Positions 35,611 through 44,662 of a stretch of 64,000 nt of DNA are shown one piece after another. The DNA is taken from assembly GCA_019694835.1 (NCBI GenBank), contig JAIBBE010000001.1, positions 49,850 to 113,849 of the forward strand, given 5' to 3'. Origin of the DNA: Fimbriimonadaceae bacterium. GTDB lineage: Bacteria > Armatimonadota > Fimbriimonadia > Fimbriimonadales > Fimbriimonadaceae. How positions within the stretch are numbered: the stretch's first letter is position 1; the number at the start of each line of letters is the position of its first letter. The notes under the pieces were generated by a model. That model made no database searches. It worked only from the letters and a program-made list of their open reading frames with translations, and was not told the origin of the DNA. The position numbers and the translations under genes are program-made.

Positions 35611-35902
35611 GGGATCTCTTTTGCCTATGGGGAACACCGTTGCGGCGCGTAACAGTGCTCACCGGAGCGAATTCATTATATTATCCACATTGGTGACTTG
35701 GAAATCGAAGGCATACTCTACCCCGCGGGCACTTTTACCCAGTAGGAAGTCGTGACCCCAAATCGCCGACCTGCCTCATGCAAAGAATGGGCGATCTTAG
35801 TATCATCGCGGAGATGCGGCGTGTCAGCGCGAAGTGGATGGCACCCAGCCGACCATAAGGAGTCGCCTTACGAGGTCGATGGAGAAACTTCTCGGGCCAA
35901 TC

Positions 35903-35926
35903 TGTAAGAGCCCTGTCAGAGTGCCG
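35903..35926 (+). promoter_or_regulatory. ECF-type promoter motif for the PPC-like protein unit
   Basis: Exact GTAAGA-N11-GTGCCG, 53 bases before the ATG at 35980. The leader then carries GAGCCG-AGCAAA-CGGCTC, the same type of 5' stem as in the Ig-like leaders, with compensatory differences. Confidence 0.72.
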
Positions 35927-35979
35927 TTTCGATGGGTGAGCCGAGCAAACGGCTCCAGAAGACACCAGGAGTAAACCCC

Positions 35980-36447
35980 ATGATTCGAAACAAGACCCTC
36001 GCCATCGCCGCTCTCGCCTTCGCCATCGTCGGCGTCACCGTCACTAGCTCCGTCGCACAACCCGTCATGAGTAACAACGCGCCGAACCCCGTTATGGGCG
36101 CTTTCAGCGGGCTGGCGGCGGGTGAGACAGCCACTGTCGCCTATGCGCCTCTTGCCAACTCATCGGAGTCGTTCGCCATCTTCAAGGGCGAACTCGATCC
36201 CGACCACTATCGCGAACACGTGTACACGGTGAGCGCGGGCAGTTGGACCATCACAGCGGTTAACCTCCAGGTAGGCGACCTCGACATCAAGGTCTATGAC
36301 GAAGACGGTGACCTGATTGCCTTTGACACGCTCGCAGACAACGTGCCACAGGTGAGAATCCGGCTGACCTACAAGCAGACCATTCGTGTTCGGGTCATCA
36401 ATTCGAGCAGGTCGAGGTTGGCAGATTATGTTGGCTCAATCGAGTGA
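35980..36447 (+). CDS. Secreted PPC-like beta-domain protein
   Basis: 155 residues from the ATG at 35980 with CAGGAG upstream. The signal peptide (MIRNKTLAIAALAFAIVG...) is clearly related to those of the Ig-like paralogues. The mature part has a jelly-roll-like pattern (YTVSAGSWTITAV, GDLDIKVYDEDGDLIAFD) resembling bacterial pre-peptidase C-terminal (PPC) domains found on secreted proteases. Shares promoter type and leader hairpin with the sigma locus. Confidence 0.75.
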   Translation: MIRNKTLAIAALAFAIVGVTVTSSVAQPVMSNNAPNPVMGAFSGLAAGETATVAYAPLANSSESFAIFKGELDPDHYREHVYTVSAGSWTITAVNLQVGDLDIKVYDEDGDLIAFDTLADNVPQVRIRLTYKQTIRVRVINSSRSRLADYVGSIE

Positions 36448-36539
36448 GCGTGGCAATCTCCATTTGGCTCTGCTCCATCTTAAGACCAGGAGCAGGGCCG
36501 ACCTCGCCCTTGGCTTCCCCGCACATGAGAATCACCTCA

Positions 36540-37154
36540 ATGAGCAACAGTGACTATGAACGAGGCTACTCCGCGGGCCGAAATCAAAACGGCGGAGGCG
36601 ACGGGTGCGCGATCCTCCTGATGCTGATCGCCCTCGCGGCGACCCTTATTTTCACTGGATTTGTGACCTTCTATCCGGTCGCCTCCACGATCGCCCTAGC
36701 GACCGGCGCGCTCTTCTATTCAGCCGGGGCGCAGATCGCCGGACCAGAAGTAACCGTTCCGTACGTCGTACTCGTCTGGCTCATCCCGGTCCTGGCGACC
36801 GCAGCCATGTTCATTTTCTTCATGCGCAAGGAGTTCATTTGGGCTCAGAGTCCGATCTACAGTAACATCCGTCACGTGATGCGGATTGCCTTGACCGTCG
36901 TCGACGTGATGCTGCTCAATGCCATTTTCACCAAACCGGAGGGAGCTCCGAATATGCCCTTGGCCGAGAAATTCACAGCTTCGTGGTCGAACGGACCCGC
37001 TTGGGTGGTCGCCTGCCTCGCCGCCGTTGCCGTGCATATCATCCTGACCCGAGCTCCGGGCCTTCGATTGGCGTGGCATGAACGCGCCGAGGGTCTGCTA
37101 CTCAAAGCCCCTGCGTCGTTCGTCACCGTCCCGGACTCCGAAGTCGTTGGCTAA
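36540..37154 (+). CDS. Membrane protein of the sigma locus
   Basis: About 204 residues if the ATG at 36540 is used (36525 and 36444 are alternatives; none has a strong Shine-Dalgarno). Gly-rich N-terminus, then about four to five membrane helices (AILLMLIALAATLIFTGF first). No family recognised. Follows the PPC-like gene closely, likely the same transcript. Last gene before the right end of the island. Confidence 0.7.
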   Translation: MSNSDYERGYSAGRNQNGGGDGCAILLMLIALAATLIFTGFVTFYPVASTIALATGALFYSAGAQIAGPEVTVPYVVLVWLIPVLATAAMFIFFMRKEFIWAQSPIYSNIRHVMRIALTVVDVMLLNAIFTKPEGAPNMPLAEKFTASWSNGPAWVVACLAAVAVHIILTRAPGLRLAWHERAEGLLLKAPASFVTVPDSEVVG

Positions 37155-37167
37155 TGACGCCGCCACC

Positions 37168-37193
37168 AATTCTTCCCAAAACTCTTCCCAGTG
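37168..37193. promoter_or_regulatory. Integrase arm-type sites, right end (predicted)
   Basis: Two CTTCCCA direct repeats in a 22-bp block (37172-37193) matching the left-end block with two mismatches, preceded by AATT as in the inverted left copy. Located just inside the right att repeat. Confidence 0.65.
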
Positions 37194-37201
37194 ACGGCCA
37201 G

Positions 37202-37293
37202 AAACAAGAAATCCCGCCCAATTTGGACGGGATTTGAACCTAAAAAGTGGCTGCCGCAGTAGGACTCGAACCTACGACCCGCTGATTAACAGT
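37202..37293. repeat. Right att direct repeat (attR)
   Basis: 92-bp counterpart of 1107-1198. It comprises the 3' half of the intact tRNA-Asn plus its downstream hairpin. Identity ends at the anticodon loop (37293), marking the likely crossover segment. Confidence 0.92.
37209..37235 (-). terminator. Terminator of tRNA-Asn
   Basis: Stem AAATCCCGTCC / GGGCGGGATTT on the minus strand, followed by a T-rich run, 12 bases after the tRNA 3' end. Duplicated at the left end (1114-1140) as part of the att repeat. Confidence 0.7.
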
Positions 37294-37323
37294 CAGCTGC
37301 TCTACCGACTGAGCTATGCGGCA
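37248..37323 (-). tRNA. tRNA-Asn (anticodon GTT)
   Basis: 76 bases including an encoded CCA. Acceptor stem TGCCGCA/TGCGGCA, D arm GCTC...GAGC, anticodon stem GCTGA/TCAGC with loop CTGTTAA (anticodon at 37288-37290), T arm GTAGG-TTCGAGT-CCTAC. Its 3' half has been supplied by the inserted island. Confidence 0.97.
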
Positions 37324-37374
37324 ACGCGAGAGGTTTATACCATATTCTGGCCCGTTTGGCGTCCGGCTCTAGCC

Positions 37375-40300
37375 CTACAGCACCCCTTCGCCGGACATCA
37401 GCGTGAAGGTTGGCTTGAAAGCCGCGGGCGAGCGGAAGCGCAGAGTGACGGTGACACTTGATCCCGACGCAAGCGAGCCGCCTTGGATGCGCAGGTATGG
37501 ACGGGCGGGGGCGAGAAGGGTCATGTCGGTACGGTTCAGGAGATCGACTCCGGCGGGCACGTTGGCGATCAGGTTCAGTGGGCCGATCAGCGTCGAGCCC
37601 GAGTTCAGGATCGTCACCTCGAGCGTTGTCAAGTCGCTGTTCCGCGGAGTGGGGACAATACGGGTTTTGATCGCGATTCCGCTGACAATCGAAGCGAATT
37701 TGACGTTGTAGTTCGTGCTCTGGATCAGCGTGATGGGGTTCGTGCCCCAGTCGTTGTTGATGTTGAGTTGGGACGGGACGATCTGGTTGCTGAGCCATGC
37801 GGAGGGGGCAGGACGTCCGCCGAGGGTGGCGCGATTTGCGTCAGAGGCGGCAAGGGCAGTTCCCGACTCGCCGGTCGAGGTGAGCATGCCGATGAAGCCG
37901 ATCCGCGCACCGTTGGTCACTCCGCTACCGTAAATCTGGCGCAATGGAATCGCGATTTCGGCACCTTTGGGCGGATCGGTCTTGTTCGGGCGGGGCTGGA
38001 AGGCAACGGCCACGGTTTTGGGGCTCAAAACCGAAGTGATCGCGTCCTGAACTTGATACAGCCCGACCTGAGAACCGATGGTCCACGGAAGAACCGGTTG
38101 ACCGATGACGGTGTCCTCGGGCGACGAACCCAATTGCGAGTGGCGGAAGACGGCGAGGCCGTACTCAGCTCCAAAAGTCGTCGGCAAAGTTACCCTTGTG
38201 TTCGACATCAGGCGCGCGGCGGGGCCGCTGTCGTCGTTAAGTTTCGAGAGGTCGCGAAGGCCAGTCGCCGTACCCGGGTCCATGTCCATCCAAAGGGAGA
38301 AGCCGTTGGTCAGGCTTTCGGCCGTATCCACGCGTCCCGCAAGCCCCACGTACAGGAAACGGTCGTCGTTGGTGACGTAGAGCGCGTCGAGACGGTTGAG
38401 ATTCGAGCTGGCGTTGCGAGTCTGGGTCGTCAGCGGGGCGGGGAAATCGGTCAGGTCGCCATCTATGGTCCAGCCGGTTGGGAGGCCGCGGCGCAGATAG
38501 AAGAAGGCGTTGAATTCGTTAAAGATCCCCGGGCGGTTCGGCGTGTCAGCGAAGACGCGGACTTTCACCAAATGGAGACCATCCGCCAGCCCACTCACGT
38601 CGATGTTGTTCAACCGAAAGATCCCGGCTGCGGTTTTGTCGAGGTTAACGAAGCCGTCCGTGAGCCCCTCCGGAGTTCCTGTGAGCGGCTGTCGCCCGGC
38701 CATGGGGAGGCCGCTATCGAGGCGGGCAAAGGCGGTGAATCCAGTGCCATCGCTTCGAATGTTCAGCGAGATCGAGTTGCCGGTGACGACCGCCGCCTTG
38801 AAGTTCGCCGCCGAGGCGTAGGTTCCGTTCGGCATGTTGTACGTCTGCTGGGTGATCGTCGCGCCGTTGCCGTCGGCGAACTGGACGGGCTCGATTCCGG
38901 CTAAGGCTTGCGGCGAGTACGGGGCGTAAAGGACGTAGCCACGCGCATTATTGCTGTTGCCTGCTGTGGAGTTTGCGGGGACTGTAATCGTCACCCTCGA
39001 ATCGGCACCGACAACTACGTTCGGCTGCTGGCCAGTTAGGTCTTGCAGGAGTTGTCCAGGGGCAAATCCGGTTTGGACCTGCTGCGTCATCGAGCCACCG
39101 ACATCACCACGGTCATTCAGCCCAACGAGAAGCACCCCTTTGCCGCCGACCTGGCGCTCGAAAATGTAGAGATTGGAATTGACCCAACGGTTAACCAAAG
39201 ACCCTCGGGCAAAGCGCTTGCGGGCGTCCAGAATTCGCGTCACATAGTCGTCGCCTTGCCCCAGCGCATCGTAGCGACCGGGCTTGGGAAAGTGCGTCCA
39301 ATCGTTGCCCTCGATGTTATTTCCGTCGTAGTAGACTTTCGCCTTTCCGGGGCGGGTCAAGACGAAGGCGTGGGCCAGATTATTTGCCTGCGGCGGACCG
39401 TCGTCGTGCGACTGGACGAAGGCGACGCCGACATTCGTGCCGAGCCCACCGTTCTCGAACGGCATTCCGGTCGTGGCTTCGATGGAATAGCCGTTCGAGA
39501 GCGCCGCGCCAAGATCAGCGAAGCCCTGCGCGTTGAACACATCGTTCAACTTGAAGCGAAGCGGAAAATCGAGCGGCTGGATGCCCGTCTTGGCGAACTC
39601 ACGAAGCTCATAGCTGTTCGACGTATAGTCCTCGCCGAAGACGAACGCAGTCGGCTTGGCGGCATACAACACTCCCATCAGATCCTGGCTCACGGCGCTG
39701 CCGGGCTGCCCTTGGAGACTGTCGAAGAACGCGGGTGGCATGTGCTTGACCGCGTCGAGGCGGAAACCGTCGAAGCCGATCACGTTCGTCAGCCACCAGC
39801 ACGAACGGCGGAGGTATTGGCGGACATCCTCGGCAAGTGGGGTGTTGTTCGGGTAGTACTGCGGTGTAACCGGATTGCGGATGAACGAGGGCTTGTTCCA
39901 GGTGTTGAAGCTGGCGTACGAAGGGAGCGTGAACGTACCAGTCCGAGTGTTGTTGCCGTCCTCGTGAGCGATGTCGACGAGGCCGACGAGGTCGTGGTTG
40001 AGCATGCCAAAGGTGAAACTGTTTTCGACGTTGAAGTCGATCTCACTGTTGCCGGTGTCCGTCGATGAACGGATGTGGAAATCCTCCGGGATCATGTCGG
40101 GGTAGCGGTCGATCGCGGTGCTGGCACGGTTGTCGTTGTGGTTCAGCACCAGGTCGCAATAGACTTCGATCCCGAATCGCTTGGCGACTTGGATCAGTTC
40201 GAGAAGCTCTTGGGTCGTGCCAAACCCCGTTCGGACGGTGCCCTTTTGAAGGCGGTCGCCGAGGTCGAATCGGTCGAACGGGTTGTAGCCGGCGCTGAAC

Positions 40301-40860
40301 CCGCCACCACCCGATTTCTGGGGTGCCGGAAGGTAGATCGCTGAATAACCTGCCTTGACGACCTCGGGAAGCCGCTTCATGATCGTCCGGTAGTCGGTCT
40401 GAAACCACTGTATGATCGCGCCATCGCGGTTGGTTGGTCCAAATCGCGATACGAAGCCAAAATTTTGCCAACCGTTGTTGTCGTACTTCGGCCCCCCTGT
40501 TCCCTCCGCGCGGATGTAGAAGTCAACCTCAGTACCGGGCGGAAATGGGCCGAGGATGCGGTACCACTGGCTGTTGTTACCGACATTAAAGTCGAAGTTG
40601 AATTCGAACTCCGTCTGGGTTTGCCAACGGTTGGTGGTGACGACGGCGAACACGCGCTGGCCGGGTTCGATCGGATAGGTCTGGCAGACGACAGTGAGGG
40701 TCTGCCACTTCTCGATGAAGGCGGCTCGGGTCGGCATCAGGCGTCCATCCAGGTACTGCGTCGTGTTCCCCACCCAGGAAAGGGCAAAGGAACTGGCCGT
40801 CATGGCCCAAACAAGAAGAGTCAGCAACCCTGCCGAAATGCCTCGTCGCATGTCCTCCAT
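37375..40860 (-). CDS. Secreted GH13 alpha-amylase-family protein
   Basis: 1161 residues. Signal peptide at the N-terminus; ATG at 40851, next to GGAGG, is an alternative start. The catalytic barrel shows the GH13 regions: DLVLNHN (236-242), GFRLDAVKH (365-373, nucleophile Asp369), FGED (acid/base Glu410) and SHDDG (484-488, transition-state Asp). The ~600 residues after about 620 are beta-rich and include a DOMON/carbohydrate-binding-like region (DLTDFPAPLTTQTRN...). Likely hydrolyses alpha-glucans outside the cell. First chromosomal gene after the island. Confidence 0.9.
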   Translation of the reverse strand: MEDMRRGISAGLLTLLVWAMTASSFALSWVGNTTQYLDGRLMPTRAAFIEKWQTLTVVCQTYPIEPGQRVFAVVTTNRWQTQTEFEFNFDFNVGNNSQWYRILGPFPPGTEVDFYIRAEGTGGPKYDNNGWQNFGFVSRFGPTNRDGAIIQWFQTDYRTIMKRLPEVVKAGYSAIYLPAPQKSGGGGFSAGYNPFDRFDLGDRLQKGTVRTGFGTTQELLELIQVAKRFGIEVYCDLVLNHNDNRASTAIDRYPDMIPEDFHIRSSTDTGNSEIDFNVENSFTFGMLNHDLVGLVDIAHEDGNNTRTGTFTLPSYASFNTWNKPSFIRNPVTPQYYPNNTPLAEDVRQYLRRSCWWLTNVIGFDGFRLDAVKHMPPAFFDSLQGQPGSAVSQDLMGVLYAAKPTAFVFGEDYTSNSYELREFAKTGIQPLDFPLRFKLNDVFNAQGFADLGAALSNGYSIEATTGMPFENGGLGTNVGVAFVQSHDDGPPQANNLAHAFVLTRPGKAKVYYDGNNIEGNDWTHFPKPGRYDALGQGDDYVTRILDARKRFARGSLVNRWVNSNLYIFERQVGGKGVLLVGLNDRGDVGGSMTQQVQTGFAPGQLLQDLTGQQPNVVVGADSRVTITVPANSTAGNSNNARGYVLYAPYSPQALAGIEPVQFADGNGATITQQTYNMPNGTYASAANFKAAVVTGNSISLNIRSDGTGFTAFARLDSGLPMAGRQPLTGTPEGLTDGFVNLDKTAAGIFRLNNIDVSGLADGLHLVKVRVFADTPNRPGIFNEFNAFFYLRRGLPTGWTIDGDLTDFPAPLTTQTRNASSNLNRLDALYVTNDDRFLYVGLAGRVDTAESLTNGFSLWMDMDPGTATGLRDLSKLNDDSGPAARLMSNTRVTLPTTFGAEYGLAVFRHSQLGSSPEDTVIGQPVLPWTIGSQVGLYQVQDAITSVLSPKTVAVAFQPRPNKTDPPKGAEIAIPLRQIYGSGVTNGARIGFIGMLTSTGESGTALAASDANRATLGGRPAPSAWLSNQIVPSQLNINNDWGTNPITLIQSTNYNVKFASIVSGIAIKTRIVPTPRNSDLTTLEVTILNSGSTLIGPLNLIANVPAGVDLLNRTDMTLLAPARPYLRIQGGSLASGSSVTVTLRFRSPAAFKPTFTLMSGEGVL

Positions 40861-41042
40861 TATAGGGCAAGAATCCCGGATTTGGTGATGAAAAATACGT
40901 ATTCTTCACCTGAGACCGGCCGACGCGAAAGAGCCGCGCACGAAGTAAGCGTCCCCTAACAGGACTCATCGTGCGAAACTGGCCGGCGTCGCAGCCGGTG
41001 GACCTAGGGAATGAATCAGCAGTTCGGCCTTGCGCTGACCGC

Positions 41043-41726
41043 TTACTTCGTGCGCGGCTCTACCCGGCCTGCTCGGCGGCGACGAAGCAACAAGGCCCCG
41101 CCCGCACTCAGGACGAAGATCGTTGCCGGTTCGGGCACCGGTTCAGCATGGAGGTGGAAGCTATAAGGAACACATCCGGTCGAGTTGCCGACTGGATTGT
41201 ACAGACGCTCCGAGCGAAAGCGGTAGTTGCCTGGATTCCACAAAGCACTGTAATTCACGACCTGGCTTGAATTGACCAATAGCACCCAACTGCTTCCGTT
41301 CCATTGGTCGATTTCAATCCACGAATTGGGAGCATCAAAGACGGCGGCTGTCGTGACAAAGCTCAGCGTGGCGAGATTCAAGCTCAAGCTGAGGCGGCTG
41401 AGCATGTGGCCGCTGTTCCCCGCGCCTAGGTCCATAGAGTCCCAACAAGCGATCAACTCGGCATCGAGGTCGGTCGGCGTACAATTCCACGACACACTGG
41501 ACCACGAGTGAACCATGCTGGTGAATTGACTCGCATTGGCATTTGCCTGGTTGAAGTAGGTCGGAACAGGCCCCATGTTGTTGACCGGTATCGTTTGGCT
41601 GTTATTGGCCGTTCCGGACCGCGCGACCGCCTCAAGACGATAGGAAGCATCGAAGACGCTGATCTGAGAAAAACCGGCGACAGGGACGACCACTCCTAAG
41701 AAAATCAAAGCATTTCGAAACATCAT
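41043..41726 (-). CDS. PEP-CTERM sorting-domain protein
   Basis: About 227 residues from the ATG at 41726 (41723 also possible). Signal peptide (MMFRNALIFLGVVV...), a beta-rich middle with two to four Cys, and a C-terminal PVPEPATIF followed by a hydrophobic stretch and RRRR, the PEP-CTERM signal processed by exosortase. Exopolysaccharide-associated surface proteins typically use this tail. Divergent from the S51 peptidase gene. Confidence 0.88.
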   Translation of the reverse strand: MMFRNALIFLGVVVPVAGFSQISVFDASYRLEAVARSGTANNSQTIPVNNMGPVPTYFNQANANASQFTSMVHSWSSVSWNCTPTDLDAELIACWDSMDLGAGNSGHMLSRLSLSLNLATLSFVTTAAVFDAPNSWIEIDQWNGSSWVLLVNSSQVVNYSALWNPGNYRFRSERLYNPVGNSTGCVPYSFHLHAEPVPEPATIFVLSAGGALLLRRRRAGRVEPRTK

Positions 41727-41857
41727 GTTAGCTTCATTGTAGCGAACAATTTCCAGAATGCCAAACCTTTTTCTGCATAACGAAGCTTGCGGCGTCGTGC
41801 ATTGGCACAGCCAAAGCCCTGTAGGTGCCACCTTGGGGTGATCGACCGGCTGACGAG

Positions 41858-42610
41858 ATGGCGGCTAAACTGACTCCGATGTCCCCGAGATTGTTTGCCA
41901 TCGGGGGCGGCGAACTTCGCCTCCTCGAGACCCTTGCTATCGACCGCGAGATCGTGCGAGCTACGGGAAAGGAACGGCCAAATGCACTCTTCATTGGGAC
42001 AGCGAGTGGCGATTCCTTTACCTACTTCGAGATCTTCCAACAGGTCTATGGCACTCGTTTGGGGTGCGATACGCTCCGTCTAATTGTCGGAGAAGGGATT
42101 GAACGGAAGCTTCTCGACTGGGCTGACCTGGTCTACGTTGGGGGTGGAAACACGATGCGAATGATCGACCTGTGGCGCGCTCACGGCGTCGACGAACTGC
42201 TTCGTCGCCGGTTCGACGACGGCATGGTAATCGGCGGGCTCAGCGCTGGTGCCAACTGCTGGTTTCGGTACTACAACACCGATTCACCGACCTTTGAGGG
42301 AGCGGCACCGGGGACCACAATCCGGGCTGATGGGCTTGGCTGGTTCGAATTCAGCCTCTGTCCACACTTCTTACGAGAGCCATTTCGGCGCGAGGCATTC
42401 ATTGAGATGATGAAGTCGACCCCTGGAATGGGAATTGCGGTCGATGACGGAGCCGCAGTCGAGTTTCGACCAGGAGAGTTTCGTGTCCTAACGACGAATC
42501 CGGACGCAAGTGCCACCACATTTCAGTTTGCTGACGGTCGGCTCATTGAGACCAGGCTCAAAGTCGCTGATTGGTTCCCCTTCTCCGAGTTGTCGAAAGA
42601 AGGAACGTGA
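41858..42610 (+). CDS. Peptidase S51-family protein (cyanophycinase/PepE-like)
   Basis: About 250 residues; start uncertain (ATGs at 41858 and 41879). LFAIGGGE at the N-terminus, then LVYVGGGNTMRMIDLW and GGLSAGANCWF with the nucleophile Ser in the G-x-S-A-G elbow, as in S51 serine peptidases such as PepE (aspartyl dipeptidase) and cyanophycinase. Cytoplasmic, no signal peptide. The substrate cannot be settled from sequence alone. Confidence 0.85.
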   Translation: MAAKLTPMSPRLFAIGGGELRLLETLAIDREIVRATGKERPNALFIGTASGDSFTYFEIFQQVYGTRLGCDTLRLIVGEGIERKLLDWADLVYVGGGNTMRMIDLWRAHGVDELLRRRFDDGMVIGGLSAGANCWFRYYNTDSPTFEGAAPGTTIRADGLGWFEFSLCPHFLREPFRREAFIEMMKSTPGMGIAVDDGAAVEFRPGEFRVLTTNPDASATTFQFADGRLIETRLKVADWFPFSELSKEGT

Positions 42611-42858
42611 TCCTCGGGTTTCCGGCACTCTCCTCCATGCCCGCCCGCTCATTGCCCCCGCTCCGACAGAGTTGGTAGAGAAGCTGGTGGAACTCCGAGG
42701 CCCATTTCATTCGAGGCACCGCCGGTCAAAATGGACGGCTCCGAGTTTGTCGAGTGGCTCCGCAACCTTGGCAAGTCAGATACCCCTTCCGCAGAACGAA
42801 AGCGTTTTAACACGACGTTGACTTATCGGCGCACCGCATATTGCTACAATCTAACTCA

Positions 42859-43614
42859 ATGGTGCGACGGGCATTCACTCTGATCGAGCTTCTGGTCGTT
42901 ATCGCGATCATCGCGATCTTGGCGGCGATCCTTTTCCCGGTCTTTGCCCAGGCGAAAGCAGCGGCCAAGTCCACTCAATGCCTGTCCAACCAGCGTCAGC
43001 TCGGGATCGGCCTGACGATGTACATCGACGACTACGACGGTCGGATCTTTTTCTTCGGTCACGGAGTGGATGTTTCGCGGCTTGATCCCACAACTCCACT
43101 CGGCGCAACGCGAGACAACCGGTGGTGGAATCAGATATTCCCTTACACGAAGACGACTCGTGGCTTGATCGAATGCCCCTCGGACAACGGCAAGAAACCC
43201 CACTCCACCGAAGACGGCCAGTCGGGGCGGCCACTTGTAACTCGCTCTTACGTCGCCAACCGGGCTGCTGAGGGCCTCTTGGACTCACAGGTCGAATTCA
43301 CGTCGAAGATCATCGTCGTGACGGAGAAAGCTGACATCTTTGATGACTCTTGGTTCGAGCCGCCGAAGAATCTCTACAACAAGATCAGCGGAGGCGTTGA
43401 CCTCGACCAGCCCGTTCTCGCTCTCCGCCGGCATTCCGATGGTTTCAACGCTATGTTCTTCGACGGCCATGCTCAGAAGATGAATCGCGGCAAAATGCTC
43501 GCTGACCCTTGCGGCGAGCCGTACTCTGGGGTTTCCCTCATGCGTCAGTATCCTCTGCCGCCGACCCCGGGCCAGCCTGATCGGAATCCGTGGCATCCAA
43601 ACTGCCCGAACTGA
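42859..43614 (+). CDS. Pseudopilin with N-terminal methylation motif and H-x9-DG C-terminus
   Basis: 251 residues. A type IV prepilin N-terminus ([20 protein letters not shown]) with Phe after the cleavage point and Glu5, followed by the [12 protein letters not shown] continuation characteristic of Armatimonadota pseudopilins. The C-terminus has [14 protein letters not shown], the H-x9-DG motif of DUF1559 proteins. Probably a surface or secretion-system pseudopilin; such genes are highly paralogous in these genomes. Confidence 0.92.
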   Translation: MVRRAFTLIELLVVIAIIAILAAILFPVFAQAKAAAKSTQCLSNQRQLGIGLTMYIDDYDGRIFFFGHGVDVSRLDPTTPLGATRDNRWWNQIFPYTKTTRGLIECPSDNGKKPHSTEDGQSGRPLVTRSYVANRAAEGLLDSQVEFTSKIIVVTEKADIFDDSWFEPPKNLYNKISGGVDLDQPVLALRRHSDGFNAMFFDGHAQKMNRGKMLADPCGEPYSGVSLMRQYPLPPTPGQPDRNPWHPNCPN

Positions 43615-43691
43615 GAGTGGTCTCGAAAATCTTGCGAATTGGGCCTAACTTCATCATTGTTGACCGTCTAAAATAGAACTGGTCCCGAAAC

Positions 43692-44621
43692 ATGCGTCGC
43701 CTTCACTTGTTTGGTCTCTCCCTCTTCGGTCTCGGCCTACTTGCAGGTTGCGCCCAGACCCCCAGCTTTGTCGACCTGAAGGTTCCAGTTCCCACGATCA
43801 AGAAGGCGACGCCAAAGCTTCCTGTCGCACCGAAGCGGGTGACCAAGCGCAAGGGAAACGTCAACGGGAAGGTTCTGATCCTGGAATACCACCGCGTCTT
43901 GCCCAAGGACTCGCGTTACGACCGGTCGATGAAGAAGTTCAAACAGGACCTCCAACTCCTGTACGAGAAGGGCTTCCGCCCGGTAACCATGAGCGAGTAC
44001 CTGGACAACAAGATCGACATCGCGCCAGGAGCCTCACCCGTCGTCATTACCTTCGATGACTCCGACCCGAGCCAGTTCACGCTACTTCCAGACGGGCGCC
44101 CCTCTGCCAACTGTGCCATCGGCATCTGGCATGCCTTCGCCCAGAAGTACCCCGACTTTCCGATCAAGGCGCTGTTCTATGTCCTACCAAACGGGCCGTT
44201 TGGACAGAAAAAGCTCCAGGCGCAGAAGATGAAGATGCTCAAGGATTGGGGGTGCGAGCTCGGCAGCCATACGTGGAGTCACAAGAGCCTTGCCAAGATG
44301 ACCGATGAGCAAGTCAAAGCCGAACTCGGCAAGTCGATCGACTACATCCGCAAACTGGGTTTCGAACCAAGGCACATGGCCCTGCCGTTCGGCATCATGC
44401 CAAAGAACCAGTCCCTCCTCAAGGGGTTCACGTGGAACGGGAAACAGTACAAGTTTGATTCGGTGGCATTGGCGGGCTCGAGTCCGGCACTGGCGCCAAC
44501 GGACAAAAAGCTGAATCCATACAAGCTCCCGCGTGTCCAAGCCGTCGACATCGACTACGGCTTCAAATATTGGCTGGAAGTCGAGCGAAAGATGCGGGTT
44601 GCCCTCTACGTGCAGCCTTGA
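43692..44621 (+). CDS. Polysaccharide deacetylase lipoprotein
   Basis: 309 residues. Lipobox GLLAGC (Cys ~20). NodB-homology domain with VVITFDDSD (metal and catalytic Asp pair) and ELGSHTWSH (zinc His), both spaced as in the family; about 60 residues inserted after the first motif. Probably deacetylates extracellular or cell-wall polysaccharide. Followed 41 bases later by the esterase gene. Confidence 0.88.
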   Translation: MRRLHLFGLSLFGLGLLAGCAQTPSFVDLKVPVPTIKKATPKLPVAPKRVTKRKGNVNGKVLILEYHRVLPKDSRYDRSMKKFKQDLQLLYEKGFRPVTMSEYLDNKIDIAPGASPVVITFDDSDPSQFTLLPDGRPSANCAIGIWHAFAQKYPDFPIKALFYVLPNGPFGQKKLQAQKMKMLKDWGCELGSHTWSHKSLAKMTDEQVKAELGKSIDYIRKLGFEPRHMALPFGIMPKNQSLLKGFTWNGKQYKFDSVALAGSSPALAPTDKKLNPYKLPRVQAVDIDYGFKYWLEVERKMRVALYVQP

Positions 44622-44662
44622 TTTCGGGACGCCAGCCTGCGATTTCCGCGTATCCTAGGGTT

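Larger units (their letters stand above)
1151..37293. mobile_element. Integrative genomic island in tRNA-Asn(GTT), about 36.1 kb
   Basis: Bounded by 48-bp perfect direct repeats (1151-1198 and 37246-37293) that are the 3' half of tRNA-Asn. A tyrosine integrase is next to the left repeat, arm-type CTTCCCA motifs lie near both ends, and an excisionase-like protein and a phage-replication-like protein are inside. Cargo: defence operon (5480-19175) and an ECF sigma/CHAT-protease locus (21660-37154). No conjugation genes or phage structural set are visible apart from one decayed S49 head-protease remnant, so the element may depend on a helper or be a degraded prophage or satellite (inference). Confidence 0.9.

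Noticed and set aside
37483..38904. 473-codon open frame opposite the GH13 gene
   Set aside because: Antisense of a well-supported gene in GC-rich DNA; no motif, Arg/Val/Gly-rich composition and no ribosome site.
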